Source: an uncultured Alteromonadaceae bacterium (GTDB lineage: Bacteria; Pseudomonadota; Gammaproteobacteria; Enterobacterales; Alteromonadaceae). From it: 64,000 nt of DNA. The DNA lies in assembly GCA_947501935.1 (NCBI GenBank), contig CANMXU010000028.1:1-64000 (forward strand), read 5' to 3'. The translations under genes and the position numbers were made by a program. The notes under the pieces are model-generated. The model did not search any database and was not told where the DNA came from. It saw only the letters and a program-made list of their open reading frames with translations. Positions 25,317 through 33,823 of the stretch are shown in pieces; within the stretch, counting starts at the first letter, position 1, and each line of letters opens with the position of its first letter.

Positions 25317-25715
25317 CTAAAAACTAACCTCATCATGCTTCTCAGCAGGAATAGAGTCCCAACCTGATTTTATTGGCAGTAGGGTGTTAAGTACTTCAGT
25401 TAGTAACCCTGCATCATTATTGGCATTTGCTTCTACTAACTTTTCAGCACAAAAATTGTATAAGCTGGCAAGGTTTGCCGATACATCGCCGCCTTTGTCA
25501 AAATCTAATGAGCCTTCTAATACACCAATAATAGTGATTGATTTAGAAATTAATTCACCTTTTCTAGCTAAGTCTTTTTGTTCAATTGCGCCTTTTGCTG
25601 CGGCAACATTACCTAATAACTCTTGAAATAACATAGCAACTAGTTGATAAGGTGACGCTTCTTTTGCTGCGCTAACCGTAGTTTGTTTATATTTTTTTAG
25701 TGATGCGTGTGTCAT
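25317..25715 (-). CDS. fliS: Flagellin export chaperone FliS
   Basis: 132 residues: KYKQTTVSAAKEASPYQLVAML, FQELLGNVAAAKGAIEQKDLARKGELISKSI-type helix and LNTLLPIKSGWDSI, the standard FliS pattern. FliS binds the flagellin C-terminus and prevents premature polymerisation. I use the ATG at 25715, which follows TTGGAG; an upstream in-frame codon at 25727 would overlap that ribosome site. It heads a minus-strand unit opposite to fliD. A weak sigma-54-like element is found about 130 bases upstream. Confidence 0.93.
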   Translation of the reverse strand: MTHASLKKYKQTTVSAAKEASPYQLVAMLFQELLGNVAAAKGAIEQKDLARKGELISKSITIIGVLEGSLDFDKGGDVSANLASLYNFCAEKLVEANANNDAGLLTEVLNTLLPIKSGWDSIPAEKHDEVSF

Positions 25716-25843
25716 AAGTAACTCCAAAGCTCAGTTCTACAGACTTTCATACATTAAACATAATTTTAATGTCTACAGTCAGTGTATGTAATAGTAAATA
25801 AATTGTCACATTTTAAGGTGATTAATATTATTGCTAAGTCTAA

Positions 25844-25859
25844 AGCATAAATTGTGCCT
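25844..25859 (-). promoter_or_regulatory. Weak sigma-54-like element facing fliS
   Basis: On the minus strand AGGCAC-N5-ATGCT, with GG and GC 10 bases apart. Two positions deviate from consensus. The distance to fliS (about 130 bases) is long. Confidence 0.3.
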
Positions 25860-26035
25860 ACTTTATTTTTAGGTATTTTATATTGCCTCGTTATAGACCA
25901 AATTGTGATTGCTCAATGATCTTGTTTTAAGTGGCCCCAGCTATATAAAACGAAATCGCTTTATTTGGAATTTTTGAAATGGCTTCTTAGCTTAACAATC
26001 TGAAAAACTGATGATTAGTCGGCGGGTTGTCAAAA

Positions 26036-26062
26036 TAACGTCATTAAAGTGAACTAACGTCA
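26036..26062. promoter_or_regulatory. Direct repeat TAACGTCA upstream of flrA
   Basis: Two exact copies of TAACGTCA start 19 bases apart, 77-103 bases before the flrA ATG. The spacing is close to two helical turns, as for paired regulator sites. The regulator is unknown; a chance origin is possible in this AT-rich gap. Confidence 0.35.
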
Positions 26063-26138
26063 ATTTTTTGTTGATATATTTATTATCACTAGTAAAATCA
26101 AAGTATAACAAATATAAAAAACGGTATGTCAGCAAATT

Positions 26139-27611
26139 ATGCATGGTCAAAAACGTATTTTAGTAGTTGATAATGATAGTGCTCGTCGTCATCAAATTGA
26201 AACGGTGCTCTCCTTTGTTGGTGAACATTTCCAATTATGCTCTGAGTATGAGTTGCAGCAGCAGCTTAAAGATGATGAACATATTTTAACGGTGATCATA
26301 TGCGGCGGACTTTCTATAGCTGCGATTGATTATGTAAAAGCCAACCCAAGCTGTCCGTTTATCTACCATGATGTTCCTGATAAAAACACCTTATCTGGAT
26401 TAGTAAATGTTATTGGCGAACTTACTGTGCCACTTAATTATGCTCAACTCACTGAGCTTATTCACCATTGTCATCAGTACCATAATAAACTGCCTTCAAA
26501 AATATCTAAGCGTTCTGGCCCTAATCCATTATTTCGCTCTTTGATTGGTGTTAGTGATGCTATGCAGCAAGTACGTTTTCTAATTGAACAAGTTGCTACT
26601 ACGCAAGCCAATGTTTTAATTTTAGGAGAATCTGGTACAGGTAAAGAAGTTGTTGCCCGTAATATTCACAACTTATCTAACCGTAACAAAGCGCCCTTTG
26701 TACCTGTAAATTGCGGTGCTATTCCTGGTGAGTTATTAGAAAGTGAGTTATTTGGCCATGAAAAAGGCGCATTTACTGGCGCTATTTCTACGCGAAAAGG
26801 GCGTTTTGAATTAGCCGAAGGAGGCACCTTATTTCTTGATGAAATTGGTGATATGCCACAACCTATGCAAGTTAAGCTGCTGCGTGTTTTACAAGAGCGT
26901 ACTTTTGAACGAGTAGGCGGTGCTAAAAGCATTAAAGCCGATGTTCGTATTATTGCCGCTACTCATCAGCACTTAGAAAAAATGATCGACTCTAATGATT
27001 TTCGAGAAGATTTATATTACCGCTTAAATGTTTTTCCTATTGAAACGCCATCATTGCGTGAGCGCAAAGAAGATATTCCATTATTGCTGCAAGAGCTTAT
27101 CTCTCGATTTGAACATGATCAAAACCAGTCGGTACGCTTTACAGAGCAGGCGATTTTATCGCTGCAAGAACACCCTTGGGCAGGTAACGTGCGTGAATTA
27201 TCGAACTTAATTGAGCGTATGATAATTATGTATGCTGACCAAGTAGTTAATGTTAGTGAGTTACCACTTAAATATCGTCATATTGATGTTGAAGAATATA
27301 CCCCTGAATATCCAGAAGAGTTGCAAGAGCGCGAAGCGATAAATGAATTGTTTGCAGGTTTTGATTATTCAGATGAAGATGATGAGCTTGAGCAAGAAGA
27401 TATTACCGTAACTGAAGTTGCCACAAACAGCTTACCTAATGAAGGCATTAATCTTAAAGAGCACCTTGCTGATTTAGAAATATCGTTAGTCACCCAAGCA
27501 TTAGACAAAACTGACTGGGTAGTTGCCCGTGCCGCTGATTTACTTGGTATGCGCCGTACCACTTTAGTTGAGAAAATGCGTAAGTATCAATTACAAAAAG
27601 AAGAACGATAA
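26139..27611 (+). CDS. flrA: Flagellar master regulator FlrA/FleQ (sigma-54 activator)
   Basis: 490 residues in three domains: a degenerate receiver domain (1-120; RILVVDNDSARRHQIETVL, but TVIICGG where the phosphorylatable Asp would be), an AAA+ domain (about 130-370; GESGTGKEVVARNIH Walker A, FGHEKGAFTGAIS with the sigma-54 contact motif GAFTGA, GGTLFLDEIGDM Walker B), and a Fis-type helix-turn-helix (about 450-488; DWVVARAADLLGMRRTTLVEKM). An acidic stretch (residues 408-425) lies before it. It should activate class II genes such as flrBC, fliE and flhA with sigma-54. In relatives the AAA+ domain binds c-di-GMP and FlhG; not testable here. Confidence 0.95.
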   Translation: MHGQKRILVVDNDSARRHQIETVLSFVGEHFQLCSEYELQQQLKDDEHILTVIICGGLSIAAIDYVKANPSCPFIYHDVPDKNTLSGLVNVIGELTVPLNYAQLTELIHHCHQYHNKLPSKISKRSGPNPLFRSLIGVSDAMQQVRFLIEQVATTQANVLILGESGTGKEVVARNIHNLSNRNKAPFVPVNCGAIPGELLESELFGHEKGAFTGAISTRKGRFELAEGGTLFLDEIGDMPQPMQVKLLRVLQERTFERVGGAKSIKADVRIIAATHQHLEKMIDSNDFREDLYYRLNVFPIETPSLRERKEDIPLLLQELISRFEHDQNQSVRFTEQAILSLQEHPWAGNVRELSNLIERMIIMYADQVVNVSELPLKYRHIDVEEYTPEYPEELQEREAINELFAGFDYSDEDDELEQEDITVTEVATNSLPNEGINLKEHLADLEISLVTQALDKTDWVVARAADLLGMRRTTLVEKMRKYQLQKEER

Positions 27612-27626
27612 TTTCCTAGCCTTATA

Positions 27627-27666
27627 ACGATTAATCCCTGCTTACCTAGTCAGGATTAATCGTTTT
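27627..27666 (+). terminator. Intrinsic terminator after flrA
   Basis: Stem AACGATTAATCC / GGATTAATCGTT, 12 base pairs with a 15-base loop, followed by TTCGTATTTT. Confidence 0.82.
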
Positions 27667-27860
27667 CGTATTTTAATTTAGCAGGACTTTAGAGGAAAAA
27701 CTCAACTTACTGCTAATGAAAATATATTATTATTTTCGCCATTCCTTTTAAGATAAAACCCTCGAATGCTTAATTTTAAACCAATATTAATCTTGCCTTG
27801 CCAATAATTTGACTTGTAGCTTATTGTTCTTAATTGACTGATTTTAAATGAAAAATTGGT

Positions 27861-27876
27861 TGGCATAGTAAATGCT
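27861..27876 (+). promoter_or_regulatory. Sigma-54 promoter of flrBC
   Basis: TGGCAT-N5-ATGCT with GG and GC at exact spacing, 36 bases before the flrB ATG. flrBC are FlrA/sigma-54 class II genes in Vibrio, matching this element. Confidence 0.75.
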
Positions 27877-27912
27877 TTATCTTGATAAGAACTATTTATT
27901 GAGTATGACATT

Positions 27913-29073
27913 ATGGCGCTAGCATTATATTCTGCGACAGAAAGCATTTTTAACCCAGCAAATGTAAATTTTGATCAACATACCAGCACGCTTCAACAAG
28001 AAGCTTATGCTGGTGAATTGGCTTTGCTGCGTCAACAAAGTAGTCAGCTTAATCAAATTATTGAAGTAATGCCAACTGGCATGGTGATGTTAGACGGTGA
28101 TGGTATTGTTATTAAAATAAATCGCATTGCTAGTTTATTGCTTGATGAACCCATTCTTGGCCAACCTTGGTTTGATGTAATAAAGCGCTCGTTTAAACCG
28201 CGCGCAGATGACTGGCACGAAGTATCGTTAAAAGATGGCCGCCGCGTAAAGTTAGAAATTACTGCCTTGGGTAATCAACCCGGTCAGTTAATTATGATCA
28301 CTGACTTAACTGAAACCCGACTAATGCAAGACAAAATTGGTCAACTACAACGTTTGTCTTCATTAGGTAAAATGGTCTCAACGCTTGCGCACCAAATAAG
28401 AACACCACTTTCCGCAGCCATGTTATATGGCGCTAATCTCAAAAATAATAAACTTGATGAAAAAGCCAGAGACAATTTTCAAGATAAATTAATGTCACGT
28501 TTAGGTGATTTAGAGCAGCAAGTAAATGACATGTTGCTGTTTGCCAAAAGTGGCAGCCAACAGGTAGTTGAAAAACTATCGGTTAATCAGGTTATTGACG
28601 AAAGTATTCAAGGCCTTGAAGCATTAACTACAAAAGCTCAGGCAAAAGTTTCTACGATTAAATGCCCGAATGACTGTCAAATATTAGGAAATCAAAGGGC
28701 GCTCACTGGTGCTATTCAAAATTTAATTCATAACAGCTTAGCGGTGATCCCAACCAAAGCTGATATTCATATTCAAGCCAGATGCCAAGACAATTATGCC
28801 TATATTAGTGTTATCGATAATGGCCCAGGTATTGAGGAAAGCTTAGCCGATAAAATATTTGAACCCTTTTATACCTCAAGAACACAAGGCACTGGTTTAG
28901 GTTTAGCGGTAGTTAAATCAGTCGCTAATGCTCACCAAGGTGATGTGCGATTGTTAAGTAAAAGCCCAAAAGGTGCCCATTTTTGCATTCGACTGCCACT
29001 TATAAAGCAGCAAAGTAATGAGAAAAACGGTCAGAAATTAAAAGATAATGCAACAACAGGAGACAGCTTATGA
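27913..29073 (+). CDS. flrB: Flagellar sensor kinase FlrB/FleS
   Basis: 386 residues: a PAS-like domain (about 45-140; IIEVMPTGMVMLDGDGIVIKIN), a HisKA domain with the phosphorylatable His160 in TLAHQIRTPLSAAM, and an ATPase domain (NLIHNSLAVIP N-box, VIDNGPGI G1, GTGLGLAVVKSV G2). No membrane segment is evident, so it is a cytosolic kinase. It phosphorylates FlrC. The stop overlaps flrC by four bases (ATGA). The signal it senses in relatives is thought to be export/MS-ring completion. Confidence 0.94.
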   Translation: MALALYSATESIFNPANVNFDQHTSTLQQEAYAGELALLRQQSSQLNQIIEVMPTGMVMLDGDGIVIKINRIASLLLDEPILGQPWFDVIKRSFKPRADDWHEVSLKDGRRVKLEITALGNQPGQLIMITDLTETRLMQDKIGQLQRLSSLGKMVSTLAHQIRTPLSAAMLYGANLKNNKLDEKARDNFQDKLMSRLGDLEQQVNDMLLFAKSGSQQVVEKLSVNQVIDESIQGLEALTTKAQAKVSTIKCPNDCQILGNQRALTGAIQNLIHNSLAVIPTKADIHIQARCQDNYAYISVIDNGPGIEESLADKIFEPFYTSRTQGTGLGLAVVKSVANAHQGDVRLLSKSPKGAHFCIRLPLIKQQSNEKNGQKLKDNATTGDSL

Positions 29074-30410
29074 GTTTAAGCAAAATACTAGTGGTTGAAG
29101 ATGATGCTGGCTTACGCGAAGCACTAATCGACACTTTACAACTTGCTGGCTACCAATGTGTAGAGGCTGACTCTGGTGAACAAGCATTATTAAAGTTGAA
29201 GAATCAAGAAATTAACCTTGTAGTTAGTGATGTGCAAATGGGCGGAATGTCGGGTTTAACCTTATTAAAAAGCATTAAAAATACTTATGCCAATTTACCA
29301 ATGTTAATGATGACAGCTTACGGCACTATTGACGATGCCGTGCAAGCCATGCGTGATGGCGCCTGTAATTATATGGCAAAACCGTTTGCTCCCGAAGTAT
29401 TGCTAAATATGGTTAGTCAATATTTACCTTTAAGTAGTGAGAGCGAACATCGGCCAATTGTTGCTGACAAACGCAGTATCGAACTATTAAATTTAGCTAA
29501 AAAAGTTGCCAGTACCGAAGCCTCAGTTATGGTGCTTGGCCCAAGTGGCTCAGGTAAAGAAGTGTTAGCGCAGTATGTTCATAATCATTCCGCTCGTGCG
29601 GGTAAACCGTTTGTAGCGATTAACTGTGCAGCCATACCCGAGAATATGCTGGAAGCGACTTTGTTTGGTTATGAAAAAGGGGCCTTTACTGGCGCAATTC
29701 AGGCCTGTCCAGGTAAGTTTGAACAAGCTCAAGGCGGTACCATTTTATTAGATGAAATCACCGAAATGGACTTAAGCCTACAAGCGAAAATTTTACGGGT
29801 ATTGCAAGAGCGGGAAGTCGAGCGTTTAGGTGGACGTAAAACCGTGAGTTTAGACGTTCGAGTAATTGCTACCAGTAACCGCGATTTAAAAACTGCCGTA
29901 AAAGAGGGCATTTTTCGTGAAGATTTATACTACCGACTTAATGTTTTTCCATTAACGTGGTTACCGTTATCAGAGCGTCCAGATGATATTATTCCACTAG
30001 CAAAACATATGGTTGAACGTGTTTGTCAAAAAAATGGCGACATCGTACCTGAGTTTACTGCCGCAGCCCGAAGCAAGTTAATTGCTTATCAATGGCCGGG
30101 TAATGTACGTGAATTAGACAATGTGATGCAGCGCGCCTTAATTTTACAAGCTGACGCTGTTATTGATGCTGAAGATTTATTAATTGAAAACTTTGATACC
30201 CCTCATATTTCCCATGAAGAGCAAGACAGCAGCTCAGATGACAAGTTAGGTAACGAGTTAAAGTTGCAAGAGCATCAAATTATTTTAGACACCCTGCATG
30301 CTTGTCATGGCAGTCGTAAAGCCGTAGCTGAACGCTTAGGTATTAGCCCACGTACGCTACGTTATAAAATTGCAAAAATGCGCGATTGCGGTATTCAAAT
30401 ACCGGCTTAA
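29070..30410 (+). CDS. flrC: Flagellar response regulator FlrC/FleR (sigma-54 activator)
   Basis: 446 residues. The receiver domain is complete (KILVVEDDAGLREALIDTL, Asp54 in VVSDVQMGGMSG, MTAYG, KPF), unlike that of FlrA. The AAA+ domain shows GPSGSGKEVLAQYVH, EKGAFTGAIQA and GGTILLDEITEM; the C-terminus has a Fis-type helix-turn-helix (GSRKAVAERLGISPRTLRYKI). Phosphorylated FlrC should activate class III sigma-54 promoters such as those before flgF and flagellin 1. Coupled to flrB by a four-base overlap and followed by a terminator. Confidence 0.95.
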   Translation: MSLSKILVVEDDAGLREALIDTLQLAGYQCVEADSGEQALLKLKNQEINLVVSDVQMGGMSGLTLLKSIKNTYANLPMLMMTAYGTIDDAVQAMRDGACNYMAKPFAPEVLLNMVSQYLPLSSESEHRPIVADKRSIELLNLAKKVASTEASVMVLGPSGSGKEVLAQYVHNHSARAGKPFVAINCAAIPENMLEATLFGYEKGAFTGAIQACPGKFEQAQGGTILLDEITEMDLSLQAKILRVLQEREVERLGGRKTVSLDVRVIATSNRDLKTAVKEGIFREDLYYRLNVFPLTWLPLSERPDDIIPLAKHMVERVCQKNGDIVPEFTAAARSKLIAYQWPGNVRELDNVMQRALILQADAVIDAEDLLIENFDTPHISHEEQDSSSDDKLGNELKLQEHQIILDTLHACHGSRKAVAERLGISPRTLRYKIAKMRDCGIQIPA

Positions 30411-30431
30411 ATAGCTGCAAGTAACTAGTTT

Positions 30432-30475
30432 AAAGCTGCAAGGAAAGTATAAATACTGGCCTTGTGGCTTTTTTA
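30432..30475 (+). terminator. Intrinsic terminator after flrC
   Basis: AAAGCTGCAAGG and CCTTGTGGCTTT pair over 12 positions (two G-U), with a 16-base loop, followed by T. Confidence 0.75.
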
Positions 30476-30517
30476 GGTTCAGCCTTATATCCCGTCATTT
30501 ATTACCTTGCCTTTTCT

Positions 30518-30533
30518 TGGCATCATGCTTGCA
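30518..30533 (+). promoter_or_regulatory. Sigma-54 promoter of fliE operon
   Basis: TGGCAT-N5-TTGCA, one base from the perfect core, correct spacing, 51 bases before the fliE ATG. It would drive fliEFGHIJ and probably genes beyond. Confidence 0.88.
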
Positions 30534-30584
30534 ACTCCAGCTATAGAGTCTTTAGAACAAAAAATTGACACAAGCGAGTAAGTT

Positions 30585-30908
30585 ATGGATATCAAAGCAA
30601 ATTCCTTATATGCACAAATGCAAAGCATGACCCTTGAAGCAACGAATAACCGTAGTGAACAAATACCATCGGTGAATACTTCAGGCAGCGACTTTGGCAA
30701 TTTACTTAAAGATGCAGTTAATAAAGTTAATGATATTCAGCAAGAAGCAGGTAGCTTAAAAACTGCTTTTGAAATGGGTGATCGTAATGTATCACTTGCT
30801 GAAACCATGGTTGCTTCACAAAAAGCGGGTATTGCCTTTGATGCAACCGTACAAGTACGTAATAAATTTGTTGAAGCGTATAAAGAAATAATGAGCATGC
30901 CTGTTTAG
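30585..30908 (+). CDS. fliE: Rod/MS-ring adaptor FliE
   Basis: 107 residues with the typical FliE C-terminal half: NLLKDAVNKVNDIQQEAGSL, FEMGDRNVSLAETMVASQKAGIAF and VRNKFVEAYKEIMSMPV. FliE links the MS ring (FliF) to the proximal rod. First gene of the fli unit, with its own sigma-54 promoter. No strong ribosome site is visible before the ATG. Confidence 0.95.
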   Translation: MDIKANSLYAQMQSMTLEATNNRSEQIPSVNTSGSDFGNLLKDAVNKVNDIQQEAGSLKTAFEMGDRNVSLAETMVASQKAGIAFDATVQVRNKFVEAYKEIMSMPV

Positions 30909-30959
30909 GCCGTTTAAGTAACCATAATCACAAAAATTAAGTTTTAAGCGGAGAGTTAC

Positions 30960-32684
30960 GTGGCAGATACTACAGATTCAACCGGTATGATCGCAGCAGA
31001 CAGCGGCACAGATTTAGTTGCTGCAGATCATGACGACCACTCAGTTGGCGAGCAAAAGTCAGGTGTTGCTGGGCTTATGGGCAACGTTGATGTATTACGT
31101 CAACTCACCATTATTATGGCGCTGGCTATTTGTTTAGCGATTGCCATTTTTGCCATCATGTGGGCTAACCAGCCTGAGTATCGGGTTTTATCAAAACTGC
31201 CGACTGAGCAATTGATCAAAACCATGGATTTTCTCGACGCCAACCAAGTTGAATATACCCAAGAACACAATACTATTTCTGTACCTGTTGATGAATATCA
31301 AAACGTTAAATTATTACTAGCCCGTGAAGGCTTAACTGATGAGCCTTCAAGCGGCTCTGAAATTCTTATGCAAGACATGGGCTTTGGCGTTAGTCAGCGT
31401 TTAGAAGGCGAACGTTTAAAACACGGCCGCGAGCAACAACTCGCGCGTACTATTGAAGAATTACAGTCTATTGCGAAAGCCCGAGTATTATTAGCTGTTC
31501 CGCGTGAAAATGTTTTTGCTCGTAAAGCAAAAACGCCATCAGCTACTGTGGTATTAACCTTACGCCGTGGCCGACTATTATCAGAAGAAGAAGTTGACGC
31601 CGTTGTTGATATTATTGCTTCAGCCGTTAATGGCTTAGATCCTAGCCGAGTAACAGTTACTGATCAAAACGGTCGCTTATTAAATTCAGGTTCACAAGAC
31701 ACCGTTTCATCACGTTCACGTAAAGAGTTTGAAATAGAACAAAAACGTGAACATGAATATATGGATAAAATCGCTTCAATTTTAATTCCTGTTGTCGGTT
31801 TAGGAAACTATACCGCGCAAGTTGATGTGATGATGGACTTTACTAATACCGAAGAAACTCAACGTCGTTACAACCCTGATTTACCTGCACTGCGCAGTGA
31901 AATGAAGATTGAAGACAGCACCATTGGTGGCGCATTAGGCGGCATTCCAGGCGCACTTTCTAATCAACCTCCGCTTGACTCAAATATTCCAGAAAATGCC
32001 CTTGGCGGCGCACAGAAAAAAGCGGTGCCGAGTCGTAAACATTTAGAATCAACTAAAAACTACGAGCTTGATGAAGCCATTAGCCATACTAAAAACCAAA
32101 CAGGGGTGATTCGTCGTATCAGTGCGTCAGTTGCTTTAGATTATATTCCTTCAGTGAACGACGCTGGCGAAGCTGTATTTTCTCCGCGCACCGTAGCCGA
32201 GCTTGCTAATATACGCCGCTTGTTACAAGGTAGTGTTGGTTTTGATATTCAGCGCGGTGATGTTTTAGAAGTGATCACCTTACCGTTTTCAAAAGACCAT
32301 ATTGTTGAAGCTGTGGTAGTGCCTTTTTATAAAGAACCGTGGTTTATGGAAGTGGTTAAAATGGCCATCGCAGCGTTACTTATCATGGTATTATTTTTCT
32401 CAGTGATGCGTCCAATGATCAAACGCTTGATCAACCCAGCGCAAACGCCGTCAGACTATGGTGACAAGTCATTGGATTCTCATATCGATTTAGGTGATGA
32501 AACCATGGATATGCTAACCACTGACTTTGATGCCGGCTCAGTAGGTTTTGCGCCAGATGGTAGTTTACAATTACCAGACTTACATCGTGATGAAGACGTA
32601 TTAAAAGCGGTTCGAGCGCTAGTAGCGAATGAGCCAGAACTATCCTCTCAAGTAGTAAAAAGTTGGTTGAACGAAGATGAGTGA
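30960..32684 (+). CDS. fliF: MS-ring protein FliF
   Basis: 574 residues with two membrane segments (about 47-67, MALAICLAIAIFAIMWA, and 464-484, VKMAIAALLIMVLFFSVM) flanking a large periplasmic part. YRVLSKLPTEQLIKTMDFLD and the EILMQDMGFGVSQRLEGERL block are FliF ring-building motifs. The C-terminal tail (AVRALVANEPELSSQVVKSWL) is the FliG-binding segment. Start is GTG at 30960 after GGAGAG. It overlaps fliG by eight bases. Confidence 0.96.
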   Translation: MADTTDSTGMIAADSGTDLVAADHDDHSVGEQKSGVAGLMGNVDVLRQLTIIMALAICLAIAIFAIMWANQPEYRVLSKLPTEQLIKTMDFLDANQVEYTQEHNTISVPVDEYQNVKLLLAREGLTDEPSSGSEILMQDMGFGVSQRLEGERLKHGREQQLARTIEELQSIAKARVLLAVPRENVFARKAKTPSATVVLTLRRGRLLSEEEVDAVVDIIASAVNGLDPSRVTVTDQNGRLLNSGSQDTVSSRSRKEFEIEQKREHEYMDKIASILIPVVGLGNYTAQVDVMMDFTNTEETQRRYNPDLPALRSEMKIEDSTIGGALGGIPGALSNQPPLDSNIPENALGGAQKKAVPSRKHLESTKNYELDEAISHTKNQTGVIRRISASVALDYIPSVNDAGEAVFSPRTVAELANIRRLLQGSVGFDIQRGDVLEVITLPFSKDHIVEAVVVPFYKEPWFMEVVKMAIAALLIMVLFFSVMRPMIKRLINPAQTPSDYGDKSLDSHIDLGDETMDMLTTDFDAGSVGFAPDGSLQLPDLHRDEDVLKAVRALVANEPELSSQVVKSWLNEDE

Positions 32685-33729
32685 TGAAGAAACCCAAGAA
32701 TTAGCACCCATGCCAGCAGGTTTTGACGTTGATAAACTTGATGGGGCTGAGAAAGCAGCAATTTTATTATTAAGTCTTTCAGAAGAAGACGCTGCGCAAA
32801 TATTAAAACACCTTGAGCCAAAACAAGTGCAGCAAGTGGGCATGATAATGGCGGGGATGGAAGACTTTACCCAAGAAAAAATTACTGCGGTGCATAAGCT
32901 TTTTATTCACGAAATTCAGAACTTCAGTACTATAGGTTTCCAAAGTGAAGAATTCGTACGTAAAGCCTTAACCGCAGCGTTAGGTGAAGACAAAGCCGGT
33001 AACCTGATTGACCAAATCGTCATGGGGAGCGGAGCTAAAGGTTTAGACTCATTAAAATGGATGGACTCTAAGCAAGTAGCCAACATTATTCGCAACGAGC
33101 ATCCACAAATTCAAACCATCGTATTATCTTATTTAGACGCTGAGCAATCGGCAGAAATAATGAGTCAGTTTGCAGAAAAAGTACGCCTTGACTTAATGAT
33201 GCGTATTGCCAACTTAGAAGAAGTACAACCAGCCGCCTTACAAGAGTTAAATGAGATTATGGAAAAACAATTTGCCGGTCAAGCGGGTGCGCAAGCTGCG
33301 AAAATGGGCGGCTTGAAAGCTGCTGCCGATATTATGAACTACTTAGATACCAATGTTGAAGGTATGTTAATGGACTCTATTCGTGAACACGACGAAGAAA
33401 TGAGCCAACAAATTCAAGACTTAATGTTTGTCTTTGAAAACTTAGCAGACGTTGATGACCGAGGCATTCAAGCAATTTTACGTGAAGTACAGCAAGACGC
33501 ATTAATGAAAGCGATTAAAGGTGCAGATGAAGCCCTAAAAGATAAGATTTTAGCTAACATGTCCAAACGTGCTGCTGAAATGCTTGCCGATGACTTAGAG
33601 GCGATGGGACCTGTACGTATTAGTGAAGTTGAAGCGGCGCAAAAAGAAATCCTTTCTATTGCTCGTCGCTTATCTGACGCCGGTGAAATTATGCTTGGCG
33701 GCGGCGGTGGTGGCGACGAATTCTTATAA
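32677..33729 (+). CDS. fliG: Motor switch protein FliG
   Basis: 350 residues: LDGAEKAAILLLSLSEEDAAQIL at the N-terminus, the EHPQIQTIVLSYL middle domain (EHPQ motif), and the C-terminal torque domain with MFVFENLADVDDRGIQAILREV and KDKILANMSKRAAEMLADDLEAMGPVR, holding the charged residues that act on the stator. Length is slightly above the enterobacterial form, with a Gly-rich end (GGGGGG). It overlaps fliF and precedes fliH after 94 bases. Confidence 0.97.
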   Translation: MSDEETQELAPMPAGFDVDKLDGAEKAAILLLSLSEEDAAQILKHLEPKQVQQVGMIMAGMEDFTQEKITAVHKLFIHEIQNFSTIGFQSEEFVRKALTAALGEDKAGNLIDQIVMGSGAKGLDSLKWMDSKQVANIIRNEHPQIQTIVLSYLDAEQSAEIMSQFAEKVRLDLMMRIANLEEVQPAALQELNEIMEKQFAGQAGAQAAKMGGLKAAADIMNYLDTNVEGMLMDSIREHDEEMSQQIQDLMFVFENLADVDDRGIQAILREVQQDALMKAIKGADEALKDKILANMSKRAAEMLADDLEAMGPVRISEVEAAQKEILSIARRLSDAGEIMLGGGGGGDEFL

Positions 33730-33773
33730 TTGAACGCGTCACTATAGGCCATATTTCAGAATAAATGTTATTC

Positions 33774-33813
33774 AAAGCTAATCGTGAACTTACGCTTAGC
33801 TTTACTCTTTTTA
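33774..33813 (+). terminator. Weak hairpin between fliG and fliH
   Basis: AAAGCTAA / TTAGCTTT, eight base pairs with a 14-base loop, followed by ACTCTTTTT. Possible attenuator in the fli unit, but low GC makes it weak. Confidence 0.35.
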
Positions 33814-33823
33814 GGCTATTTAA

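Larger units (their letters stand above)
25716..26138. other. Divergent intergenic region fliS / flrA
   Basis: A 423-base gap with no plausible gene. It contains an inverted repeat ACATTAAA/TTTAATGT near 25754-25775, the weak sigma-54-like element facing fliS, and two direct repeats of TAACGTCA at 26036-26043 and 26055-26062. The last 80 bases are very AT-rich and should hold the flrA promoter, but no confident sigma-70 -35/-10 pair could be picked. Confidence 0.6.
27612..27912. other. flrA-flrB intergenic region
   Basis: 301 bases holding the flrA terminator, about 190 bases of AT-rich sequence with no recognisable element, and the sigma-54 promoter of flrB. An 81-codon minus-strand frame spans most of it and the start of flrB, but it has no ribosome site or family resemblance. 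Confidence 0.7.

Noticed and set aside
25317..25727. Longer fliS start at 25727
   Set aside because: The extra codons overlap the TTGGAG ribosome site of the ATG at 25715.
27702..27947. 81-codon minus-strand frame in the flrA-flrB gap
   Set aside because: It covers the flrB promoter and start codon, has no ribosome site and no family-like sequence.
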